Shown here: positions 1 through 7,413 of the stretch, piece by piece
How positions within the stretch are numbered: position 1 is the stretch's first letter
How the letters are laid out: every line of letters begins with the position of its first letter
Origin: Clostridiales bacterium
GTDB taxonomy: Bacteria > Bacillota > Clostridia > Saccharofermentanales > Saccharofermentanaceae
Direction: 5' to 3'
Length of the DNA: 64,000 nucleotides
Assembly (NCBI GenBank): GCA_017961235.1
Contig: JAGCXQ010000021.1
Span: 17,009 to 81,008 of the forward strand
Made by a program: the position numbers and the translations under genes
Notes under the pieces: model-generated
Seen by the model: only the letters and a program-made list of their open reading frames with translations
Databases searched by the model: none
Told to the model about the DNA's origin: nothing

Positions 1-747
1 GAGCTTCGGTGTGGAGCCGCCCGGGATCAGTACAGAACCGATGACGAGGTCTGCATCCTTGCAGGCACGCTCGACATTGGAGTCGTTACTTACGAGGGTC
101 TGGATGTGTGCGCCGAACATGTTGTCGAGTTCCTCGAGACGCTTGAGGTTCACGTCAAGGATCGTGACGTTCGCGCCCATGCCGACCGCGATCTTACATG
201 CGTTCATGCCGACTGTACCGCCGCCGAGGATAACGACATTTGCCTTCGGAGTACCCGGAACACCTGCGAGCAGGATGCCCTCACCGCCGAACTTCTTCTC
301 AAGATACTTCGCGCCTTCCTGGATAGAAAGACGGCCCGCAATCTGGGACATTGGCGCCAGACACGGCAGTGAACGGTCCTTTTCCTGGATCGTCTCATAA
401 GCGACTGCCTTTACCTTGCCGGCAAGAAGCGCATCCGCCTGCTCTTTGTCTGCGGCGAGATGGAGATATGTATAGAGGATGAGACCGTCACGGAACAGCG
501 GATACTCCTCCGGAAGCGGCTCTTTGACCTTGATCATCATGTCCACGAGATTCCAGACATCGGCGGCGTTATCGATCAGGGACGCGCCGGCATCGACGTA
601 CTCATTGTCCGTGAAACCGGAGCCCACGCCCGCGCCTTTTTCCATGTACACATGATGTCCGGCGGCGACATAGGCCTTTACGTTGTCCGGCGTCAAGCCG
701 ACACGGAATTCATTGTTCTTGATCTCTTTTACACATCCGATCTTCAT
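1..747 (-). CDS. ald: Alanine dehydrogenase, N-terminal 249 residues (runs off window)
   Basis: The minus-strand frame starts at ATG 747 (MKIGCVKEIKNNEFRVGLTP) behind GAGG about 10 bases upstream and stays open to base 1, so the C-terminal third is outside the window; full-length enzymes are about 370 residues. Alanine dehydrogenase interconverts L-alanine and pyruvate plus ammonia with NAD in the cytoplasm. The N-terminal R-V-G-L-T-P signature, the catalytic-type lysine in IKVKEP (about 75), the histidine in YLHLAAD (97) and the nucleotide-binding glycine loop GGGTVG (175-180) are all visible. Transhydrogenase alpha subunit and saccharopine dehydrogenase relatives are less likely because of the uninterrupted match at the start. 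Confidence 0.93.
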   Translation of the reverse strand, partial: MKIGCVKEIKNNEFRVGLTPDNVKAYVAAGHHVYMEKGAGVGSGFTDNEYVDAGASLIDNAADVWNLVDMMIKVKEPLPEEYPLFRDGLILYTYLHLAADKEQADALLAGKVKAVAYETIQEKDRSLPCLAPMSQIAGRLSIQEGAKYLEKKFGGEGILLAGVPGTPKANVVILGGGTVGMNACKIAVGMGANVTILDVNLKRLEELDNMFGAHIQTLVSNDSNVERACKDADLVIGSVLIPGGSTPKL

Positions 748-916
748 AGGTCAACATCCTCACTCTACTTCTTAGATTTTTCCTGCGCGAAAAGCACTTT
801 TCCGCAGCTTTTTTCATTGTATCATAAGTGAGTTCGTTTTTATCAATAGTGTATATCTATCAAATATAGATCGGGCTGTATCCCGCCGGCGACGTGCGCA
901 ATATCTCTTCAGGCCT

Positions 917-1534
917 TTATTCTGCCGGCTGCGCTTCCTTTGTTTCTTTAGGCTCTTCTTTGACCGCCTTTTTCCCTGTCTTTCGGAGCACCGGGATCAG
1001 TCGGTGTCCGATGATCGTGGCGAGCACCATTTTGATCGCATCGGCCGGCATAAAGGTCAGGAAGTAGTCCACCAGCAGGACGCGGAATCCGATGATCTTA
1101 TCGAGGTGGAAACGGCACACCATGTAGAGGTACGGCACGCCGACCAGATAAACCATCATCAGCCCCGCATAGCAGGCCAGAATGATGCGGATCCAGCCCG
1201 GCTTTCCGGACTTGGTCTGCGAGATCTTTCCCGTGACAAAAGCACCCGGGATCATACTGAGAAGGTACCCGAAGCTTGGCTGCAGAACATACGCGAATCC
1301 GCCCCCGCCGGTAAAGACCGGAAGTCCGATAAGGCCGAGCAGTACATACACGCCGACCGAGAGAGCGCCGAGCTCGCCGCCGAGCAGAAGTCCTGCCATC
1401 GTCGTAAAAAACAGCTGCAGCGTAAAGGGTATCATCGGCATCGGTACACGGATAAATGCACCGATCGCCGACAGTGCGGCAAACATAGCAACGAGTGCGA
1501 TCTTATAGGTTTTTTCACGATTACTTGTCTTCAT
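917..1534 (-). CDS. bioY: Biotin transporter S component BioY
   Basis: A 205-residue, very hydrophobic protein of about six membrane segments. BioY captures biotin at the membrane, alone or with the EcfAT energy-coupling module. Family marks are the N-terminal ALVAMFAALSAIGAFIRVP segment, PFTLQLFFTTMAGLLLG and the GGGGFAYVLQPSFGYLLSMIPGA stretch (given here in two parts: GGGGFAYVL and QPSFGYLLSMIPGA). The C-terminus carries a Lys/Glu-rich tail (KKAVKEEPKETKEAQPAE). No ecfA/T genes are nearby, so it must work alone or with a distant module. It lies 209 bases downstream of birA on the same strand, suggesting a biotin-responsive transcription unit. An 8-mer copy lies at 1238. Confidence 0.93.
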   Translation of the reverse strand: MKTSNREKTYKIALVAMFAALSAIGAFIRVPMPMIPFTLQLFFTTMAGLLLGGELGALSVGVYVLLGLIGLPVFTGGGGFAYVLQPSFGYLLSMIPGAFVTGKISQTKSGKPGWIRIILACYAGLMMVYLVGVPYLYMVCRFHLDKIIGFRVLLVDYFLTFMPADAIKMVLATIIGHRLIPVLRKTGKKAVKEEPKETKEAQPAE

Positions 1535-1639
1535 AGATTATCTCTTCTTCCCGATATGTGTTTTGGAGAACATCGGTCAGCGAATCGAAAACAGTCTATA
1601 TTCATTTATATGGCGGCCGCGCGAGTAGTATACTTGGCC

Positions 1640-1736
1640 GCGCGGGCAGCACGCTCTGTCATGCGATCAATGCAGGTCCTCGCGCGCGGGCAGTTCGTCC
1701 TGATATGCGATCAAAGAAGAGCCGTGCGCGGGCATC
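1640..1736. repeat. GC-rich tandem repeat, about 43 bp x 2.3
   Basis: Between bioY and birA the sequence GCGGGCAG/T recurs at about 1642, 1686 and 1728, each followed at similar distance by TGCGATCAA (first two copies). The spacing is 44 and 42 bases. No open frame with a ribosome site is present. Confidence 0.55.
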
Positions 1737-1743
1737 CGGTTCC

Positions 1744-2754
1744 TTATTTTTCCGGGCGGACGCTTACCTCGCCGGAGGAAAGGACCTCAGTTGTTCCGTC
1801 CGGAAATTTCACGAGAAGCCCGCAGTCCTCCGTGATGTCCAGGACCTTCGCGCGGCGGGTCTTGCCGCCTCCGGTCGGGATCACATCCACGTTTTTTCCG
1901 AGTACCAGGCTTCTTTTCTTATACTCCGCCGCGTAATCCCCGTGGTCTTTCGAGCGGTAGATCGCAAAGAAATGATTCAGGAACTCCGCGGCTATCCTAT
2001 TCTTCGCGTCGGGTACGCGCTCCGGAAGGATCGCTCCCGCAATGTCTTTCAGTTCCTCCGGGAATCCTCCCTCAGGAGAATATACGTTGAATCCGATGCC
2101 GGGCACCGCATATTCGAGGTTTCCGTTTTCCATACTCATGGACGCTTCGGTCAGGATCCCGACGACCTTCTTCCCGTGGTAAAAAATATCGTTCACCCAC
2201 TTGATCTGCGGGCGCTCATCCTTCTGCTGAAGCACTGCTTCGATGGCCCTGCACGCCGCCACGGCCGACATCGTCGTGATCTTCAGCGCTTCCTGCGCAG
2301 GCATCGCATTCGGCCGCAGAAGGATACTGATATAAAGTCCTGTATTTAGTGGAGAATAAAACGAGCGGCCCATCCGGCCTTTGCCTCCGGTCTGGGAATT
2401 CGCGATGATCACCGTGCCTTCTCCGGCTCCCCCCGCTGCTCTTTCTTTTAAAAGAGTATTTGTCGAGGTGACCTCATCGAAGACCACCAGGTCCAGGTCA
2501 AGATCAGAACGCAGGTACTTCGCCATGCCCTGCGCCGACACGATGTCCGTATCTGGCGAGAGGCAGTAGCCCTTCCCTTTCTGCGCGTCGATCGCATAGC
2601 CCTCCTCGCGCAGCGACACGACCGCCTTCCAGACAGCCGCGCGCGACACCGAAAGCGTCTCCGCGATCTCCTCTCCCGAGAAGAACCTTCCCTTATTCTT
2701 TTCAAAAAGCACTAGCAGCGCTTCTTTTGTGTTCTTCGTGTTTTTCATATTCAT
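1744..2754 (-). CDS. birA: Bifunctional biotin ligase / biotin repressor BirA
   Basis: 336 residues, the usual size for the two-function form. Residues 1-70 form a winged helix (ETLSVSRAAVWKAVVSLREE, then the wing GYAIDAQKGKGY). The ligase core follows: substrate loop GGKGRMGRSF (about 122-131, matching GRGRxGRxW) and KWVNDIFYHGKKVVGIL (matching KWPND). A C-terminal SH3-like domain ends the protein. It makes biotinyl-AMP, loads biotin carboxylase carrier protein and, when biotin-bound, represses biotin genes. AGGTGA precedes the start. A BirA-type operator lies about 75-105 bases upstream, so it is probably autoregulated; bioY is next in the same direction. Confidence 0.95.
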   Translation of the reverse strand: MNMKNTKNTKEALLVLFEKNKGRFFSGEEIAETLSVSRAAVWKAVVSLREEGYAIDAQKGKGYCLSPDTDIVSAQGMAKYLRSDLDLDLVVFDEVTSTNTLLKERAAGGAGEGTVIIANSQTGGKGRMGRSFYSPLNTGLYISILLRPNAMPAQEALKITTMSAVAACRAIEAVLQQKDERPQIKWVNDIFYHGKKVVGILTEASMSMENGNLEYAVPGIGFNVYSPEGGFPEELKDIAGAILPERVPDAKNRIAAEFLNHFFAIYRSKDHGDYAAEYKKRSLVLGKNVDVIPTGGGKTRRAKVLDITEDCGLLVKFPDGTTEVLSSGEVSVRPEK

Positions 2755-2830
2755 CGCTATTCACCTGAAGGATCCAGGTCTCATCTGTCTGATGTTCTCC
2801 GCCAAAGAAGATACCACTTCACGAGTGCGT

Positions 2831-2871
2831 AGTCAACCACATTTTCAAAACAGGTTTACTACCAAATTATA
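2831..2871 (-). promoter_or_regulatory. BirA operator with -10 box upstream of birA
   Basis: Half-sites AGTCAACC (2831-2838) and GGTTTACT (2853-2860) form an inverted repeat with one mismatch and a 14-base spacer, close to the clostridial BirA box GTTAACC-N14/15-GGTTAAC. On the minus strand a TATAAT (2866-2871) lies immediately upstream, placing the operator over the expected transcription start. The -35 region is weak. Confidence 0.75.
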
Positions 2872-2953
2872 CTTAGTATACTTTTCATGCTCTACTGCTT
2901 TCTGCACTTTGTTTCAAATTTCCACTTCTTCTCACTTTTTTTCGGAAAAGGTA

Positions 2954-3015
2954 TAGACATTCTCTGCAAAAGGTGTATCATATGAATTGTCAGACATATG
3001 AACGGTTGTTCATAT
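2954..3015 (+). promoter_or_regulatory. Promoter and ArsR/SmtB-type operator of metal operon
   Basis: TAGACA (2954-2959) and TATCAT (2976-2981), 16 bases apart, make a plausible promoter. Just downstream the inverted repeat ATATGAAC-GGTT-GTTCATAT (2996-3015) fits the 12-2-12 operators of Zn/Cd-sensing ArsR/SmtB repressors. The repressor gene itself is not in the window. The remainder of the leader to 3136 holds one 8-mer (3048). Confidence 0.7.
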
Positions 3016-3136
3016 GAACTCCTTGAAGAGTTTTCTGATCCGTCTGCAAAAGCACTCGCCCCTGCGGCGTTCCGGTCGGATATAGAATCTGAATCCTTGC
3101 TGGTATAATCAAATCAGAAATACGGAGGCCAATATT

Positions 3137-3355
3137 ATGAAAAGAACTTTTAAACTCGAAGATCTCGACTGCGCAAACTGCGCTGCTAAGATGGAAGATG
3201 CGATCTCCAAGCTCCCGGGCGTGATCAAAGTGTCCATTAACTTCATGGCCCAGAAGATGATCCTCGAAGCAGAAGATGATAAGTTCGATGCAGTTTTGAA
3301 AGACGCCGTGAAGTGCGTTTCGAAAGTCGAGCCGGACTGCCGCATCATTATGTAA
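3137..3355 (+). CDS. Heavy-metal-associated (HMA) domain protein
   Basis: A 72-residue single-domain protein with the ferredoxin-like HMA fold. The metal-binding loop is LDCANCAAKM (residues 9-18), giving the CxxC pair C11/C14. Such proteins carry soft metal ions (Cu, Zn, Cd) or act as a detached N-terminal domain of a P-type ATPase. GGAGG lies 11 bases before ATG. The ATPase 114 bases downstream has no HMA domain of its own, so this protein is probably its missing metal-binding domain. The acidic loop D10-C-A-N-C resembles Zn/Cd rather than Cu chaperones, but that is inference. Confidence 0.9.
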   Translation: MKRTFKLEDLDCANCAAKMEDAISKLPGVIKVSINFMAQKMILEAEDDKFDAVLKDAVKCVSKVEPDCRIIM

Positions 3356-3358
3356 AAG

Positions 3359-3413
3359 GCGCCGCCGGCACTTCTGATGCGGCGGCGCTTCCCGCCTCAT
3401 GAAATGAAGCGGG
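3359..3413 (+). other. Two RNA hairpins between the HMA and ATPase genes
   Basis: GCGCCGCC (3359-3366) pairs with GGCGGCGC (3381-3388), and CCCGC-TCAT pairs with ATGA-GCGGG (3391-3413). Neither is followed by a T-run, so they look like processing or attenuation hairpins rather than terminators. They may set different levels of the two proteins. Confidence 0.55.
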
Positions 3414-3468
3414 CGCCACGCGGAGCATCGCGCAAGCTATTAAAGGAAAAGAAAAAGGAAAAAGAAAT

Positions 3469-5472
3469 ATGACCAGAAAGCAGAAGAAAAATTTAATACG
3501 GATTCTTGTTTCCGCGGCGCTTCTCGTAGTGCTTCATTTTCTTCCGCTTTCGGACATTCTGGAGAATATTTTCGGAAGTTCTGATGATGGCGCAGCACCT
3601 ATCCTTCGCCGCGCTGCGATGATCGTGATCTATCTTATCCCCTACCTGATCGTCGGACTCGATGTAATAAAAGGAGCGATAAAGAAGATCGGTACAGGTG
3701 ATTTTCTAGACGAAGAATTCCTCATGATGATCGCCACGGCAGGTGCTTTTGCCATCGGAGATTATCCGGAGGCGACCGCCGTCATGCTCTTCTACCAGGT
3801 CGGCGAACTGTTCCAGTCGATCGCCGTTGGAAAGAGCAGGAAGTCGATCGCCGCGATGATGGACATCTGCCCGGACACCGCTATCGTACTTCGTGACGGC
3901 GCCGAGGAAGAAGTCGATCCCTCCGAGGTCGAGGTCGGCGAGACCGTCCTCGTCAAGCCCGGCGAGAAAGTCCCGATCGACGGCGTGATCTCCGAAGGCT
4001 CCACATCGCTGAATACTGCGGCACTGACGGGCGAGAGCCTGCCGGTCGAGGCCGCACCCGGAAGCTCCGTTTATTCGGGCTCGATCAACCTCAGCTCCGC
4101 CATCAAGGTCACGACCACGACCGCGTACGAAAACAGCACCGTGGCGCGCATCCTCGAGCTGGTCGAGAACAGCACCGATAAGAAGGCGAGCTCCGAGAAA
4201 TTCATCACCAAATTCGCCCGCATCTATACTCCTGTCGTCGTGGCCCTCGCGGTCCTGATCGCCGTGATCTGCGCAATCTTCACGGACCTCGGCGTGTCCG
4301 GCAGCATCTACAGAGGCCTCATTTTCCTCGTAGTCTCCTGCCCGTGCGCACTCGTTGTCTCCGTCCCGCTCTCGTTCTTCGGCGGGATCGGCGCTGCCAG
4401 CCGTCGCGGCATCCTCGTCAAGGGCAGCAACTACCTGGAGGCCCTTTCCAAGATCGACACCATCGTGCTCGACAAAACAGGAACCCTCACGGAAGGTGCA
4501 TTTGCCGTGGAAGACATCCACCCGAACCAGATCGATGCCGATGAGCTGATCGACATCGCTGCGCTCGCGGAGAGCCGTTCGCACCACCCGGTCGCCGAGT
4601 CGATCGTAAAAGCACACGGCACGCACATCGATGCTTCCCGTCTCGGGGACGTCGAGGAGATCGCCGGCCGTGGCATCCGCGCGGTGATCGATAATAAGGA
4701 ATATTTCGTCGGAAACGGCAAGCTCATGGAGGACGTGCACGCGGACTTCCACGAGTGCCACCTCCCCGGCACGGTCGTGCACGTCGCCTGCGGTTCCGAG
4801 TATCTCGGCCACATCATCATCAACGACGTGATCAAGAAAGACTCGAAGGATGCGGTCGCTGACATGCGCAGAAGCGGCGTCAGGGATATCATCATGCTGA
4901 CCGGCGACAACGAGAAAGTCGCTGCGAAGGTCGCTTCCGAGGTCGGTATCACGAACTATCACGCGGGACTTCTTCCCGCGCAGAAGGTCGAAGAGCTCGA
5001 GTCCATTCTCGGCGCGAAAAGCACCCGTCCCGCAGCTTCTTCCGGCTCCGCCACAAACAATGAAACCTCAGCTTCCGGAAGAGCATCCTCCAGCGTCTCT
5101 GTTGCTTCTTCCCCAGCCCGTACTTCCGGTCTGGTCGCCTTTGTTGGTGACGGCATCAACGATGCACCGGTTCTGACCCGTGCAGACGTCGGTATTGCGA
5201 TGGGTGCGCTCGGATCGGACGCCGCGATCGAGGCGGCGGATGTCGTGCTGATGGATGATCACTTAAGCAAGATCCCCGAGGCGATCCGCATCGGAAGAAA
5301 GACGATGCGGATCGTCACCGAAAATATCGTTTTCTCGATCCTGGTGAAGGTCGCGATCATGGTGCTCGGCGCACTGGGCCTGGTCGGCATGCGCGTCGCT
5401 ATTTTCGGTGACGTCGGCGTCCTGATCCTCGCGATCCTCAACTCCCTGCGCGCCCTCTCCGTCCGCTCATAA
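3469..5472 (+). CDS. P1B-type heavy-metal ATPase (Zn/Cd/Pb exporter, CadA/ZntA type)
   Basis: 667 residues. It pumps metal ions out at the cost of ATP. The translocation motif SCPCALV (CPC at 291-293), phosphorylation motif DKTGTLTEG (D335), SHHPVAES (HP locus) and hinge GDGINDAP (560-567) are present, with about eight membrane helices. There is no N-terminal metal-binding domain; the HMA protein upstream probably replaces it. Oddity: residues about 515-556, between ESILGAK and LVAFVGDG, form a roughly 40-residue Ser/Ala/Thr-rich insert not usual in the family. The insert begins exactly at an 8-mer copy (5017, encoding AKST). The insert is in the P-domain just before the hinge, likely a surface loop. 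Confidence 0.93.
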   Translation: MTRKQKKNLIRILVSAALLVVLHFLPLSDILENIFGSSDDGAAPILRRAAMIVIYLIPYLIVGLDVIKGAIKKIGTGDFLDEEFLMMIATAGAFAIGDYPEATAVMLFYQVGELFQSIAVGKSRKSIAAMMDICPDTAIVLRDGAEEEVDPSEVEVGETVLVKPGEKVPIDGVISEGSTSLNTAALTGESLPVEAAPGSSVYSGSINLSSAIKVTTTTAYENSTVARILELVENSTDKKASSEKFITKFARIYTPVVVALAVLIAVICAIFTDLGVSGSIYRGLIFLVVSCPCALVVSVPLSFFGGIGAASRRGILVKGSNYLEALSKIDTIVLDKTGTLTEGAFAVEDIHPNQIDADELIDIAALAESRSHHPVAESIVKAHGTHIDASRLGDVEEIAGRGIRAVIDNKEYFVGNGKLMEDVHADFHECHLPGTVVHVACGSEYLGHIIINDVIKKDSKDAVADMRRSGVRDIIMLTGDNEKVAAKVASEVGITNYHAGLLPAQKVEELESILGAKSTRPAASSGSATNNETSASGRASSSVSVASSPARTSGLVAFVGDGINDAPVLTRADVGIAMGALGSDAAIEAADVVLMDDHLSKIPEAIRIGRKTMRIVTENIVFSILVKVAIMVLGALGLVGMRVAIFGDVGVLILAILNSLRALSVRS

Positions 5473-5631
5473 AGATTTTGCCGCGCGCGCGATCCGGCCC
5501 CTGATCATCTGATACATCGCTGCCTCGCGCGGTAACGGCTCTTCCAGCCGGCCACGCGGGGCCGAAAAGCTGATATATCCTCTCTCGTCCCCTCTTATCT
5601 TCCGTTGTCCGCCATTTCTTCCAACACGTGC

Positions 5632-5673
5632 TATACTGTTATCGGAGACTTTCTTCAGGTATTTGCCTGAAGT
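5632..5673 (+). promoter_or_regulatory. -10 box and leader hairpin of lipoprotein gene
   Basis: TATACT at 5632-5637 within ATGCTATACTG-like context also recurs before the paralogue at about 7354-7364. Downstream, CTTCAGG (5654) pairs with CCTGAAG (5667-5673) in the leader. No good -35 was found at standard spacing. Confidence 0.4.
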
Positions 5674-5696
5674 GATGGGGAGGAAAAGGGACTTCT

Positions 5697-7331
5697 ATGA
5701 AAACGGGAATGACACGGGTATGTGCTTTTCTAATGAGCGCGGTCTTACTCATCGGGATGACCGGCTGTTCCGGTAAGAAGAAAAAAGAGGAAATGAAGAA
5801 TCTGGCCGAGGGCGTGGTCGAGAATTATCTCGTATTTCTTTCGACCGGAAAATATGACAAGCTCTCCCGCTACTGCGATCCGAAGGATGACCAGTTCCAG
5901 GATATCATCGGGCTCGAGAACTCCGGCGAAACAGGCACCGGAAACGCATCGGAAAATAAGAATACATATCCGCCTCGGGAGTACCTTCCCTACTGGAAAG
6001 CCTATCTCAGCCACCTGAAGTTCAGTTTCGGTGAATTCGATCTCGACGGGACAAAAGGCTCTCTCGATGTCGATCTCGACATCATCGACGGGAAAAAAGC
6101 CCTCCGCTCCTCGATCAAACCGAGCGAAGAGGACGTCCTGCGCTACCTGACCGAGGCAGATACATACGTTACGAAAAAAGTGACGCTCAACCTGAACTTC
6201 GACACTGATGAAAATACCTGCAAAATAAAAAACGCACAAGTGCTTTTCAAAGAGGTAAAAAAGCAGTTCGACATCGTTCTCGATACTCTCCCGAAGAAGC
6301 ATCCGGAGCTCGAACAGGATCTTCGGGATTTCATGGACAAGATCATTAAAATGGACACGGAATACCTCTCTGACGAGGCCTTCTATCTGGCATTCGATCC
6401 GAACCGCTACAACACCACTGCCATGCCGCTCTATCGTGAGATGGCCTGCATATACACTTATGATTTTTCGTTCATTGACTCTGGAGACGACTGGGCGATA
6501 TTCAAGCTGAACGTTACGAAAAAAGACGAGGAACGTGCACTCGACCGGCTCACTGAGAGCCCGGCCAACTGGGCACTTTCCTATGAGAAACTCCTCTCTT
6601 ACGCTATCGATGCACCGCAAGGATATAACGGGCAGGAAGACCTATGGCCTTTGTCTCCCATGCTTCCGGTGTTCAGGGAGTATCTCGAGCTGGAATCAGA
6701 TAAGATAGTCACTGTCGAGGGCGAGATCAGAAAAGATCCGCATACTACCCATGGGTACCGCGTGGCAGCTGATTTCGAGTACGTTTTCCCTGCCCTCTTA
6801 GAAAACTCCTACCAGTTCCGCACTTCTGATCCGGATTTTCTCGATGAGGTCTATCGGGAGGCGATGCAGAATCTTCTGGATAAAAGATCAATTTCCCAGG
6901 AGGATCATAAGCGCCTGCAACGTCTCGTGGAATTTGATCTTAACGGCGCCAGATTCTCCGATATCATGGAAAAGCACGGCTTCACCTTAACCTCTACCAA
7001 TCCGGACGGAATTAACAATTACTCTAAAGATGATCGTATTGTGATCCAGGTTACCAAACACTATACGGCGGACGAGACTCTTACCACCGCGCTGTCAAAC
7101 TATACTCTTCTCGAGAGCATGATCGCAGGCGGTACCTACACCGGAGAACTTTCCGGCGGCCTGCTTTCTTTTGAGCACCGCGGTCAGCTGACCGACAACG
7201 GGACAACGACAGAAGTCTATAGCCATTTCGCCGCTTTTAAGGATTACATCCTGAATATCTACATTACGAATTGCACAGATGCTGATATCGAGGAAGCCAG
7301 AGCGATCCTTCAGGAGTACGGTCTGGATTAA
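5697..7331 (+). CDS. Large lipoprotein, paralogue 1 of a tandem pair
   Basis: 544 residues. A lipoprotein signal (VLLIGMTGC, Cys25) predicts anchoring on the outer face of the membrane. The rest is soluble, mixed alpha/beta, with no catalytic motif I recognise. It matches the next gene along its whole length: shared blocks include FLSTGKYDKLSRYCDPKDD, TKKVTLNLNFDTDENTCKI, EVKKQFDIVLDTLPKK, SNYTLLESMIAGGTYTGEL and FEHRGQ. GGGGAGGAAAAG lies before the start. 8-mer copies occur at 5722 (same place as in the paralogue) and 6240 (absent from the paralogue). The N-terminal half resembles in outline the NTF2-like repeats seen in clostridial lipoproteins (ENYLVFLSTGKYDKL), but this is inference. Function unknown. 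Confidence 0.85.
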   Translation: MKTGMTRVCAFLMSAVLLIGMTGCSGKKKKEEMKNLAEGVVENYLVFLSTGKYDKLSRYCDPKDDQFQDIIGLENSGETGTGNASENKNTYPPREYLPYWKAYLSHLKFSFGEFDLDGTKGSLDVDLDIIDGKKALRSSIKPSEEDVLRYLTEADTYVTKKVTLNLNFDTDENTCKIKNAQVLFKEVKKQFDIVLDTLPKKHPELEQDLRDFMDKIIKMDTEYLSDEAFYLAFDPNRYNTTAMPLYREMACIYTYDFSFIDSGDDWAIFKLNVTKKDEERALDRLTESPANWALSYEKLLSYAIDAPQGYNGQEDLWPLSPMLPVFREYLELESDKIVTVEGEIRKDPHTTHGYRVAADFEYVFPALLENSYQFRTSDPDFLDEVYREAMQNLLDKRSISQEDHKRLQRLVEFDLNGARFSDIMEKHGFTLTSTNPDGINNYSKDDRIVIQVTKHYTADETLTTALSNYTLLESMIAGGTYTGELSGGLLSFEHRGQLTDNGTTTEVYSHFAAFKDYILNIYITNCTDADIEEARAILQEYGLD

Positions 7332-7413
7332 GGTCTTCCCAAAAATCATGCTATACTGATACCAGAAGGGTTTTCATGCGTAAGCATATTGGGATGGGAA
7401 GGAAAGGTTCGCT

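Noticed and set aside
1004..2349. Open frames of 310 and 263 residues opposite bioY and birA
   Set aside because: Both cover genes identified by family motifs and are themselves without recognisable domains.
3706..4962. 418-residue open frame opposite the metal ATPase
   Set aside because: Shadow of codon bias in the GC-rich ATPase gene; composition is His/Asp/Arg-rich with no family match or ribosome site.
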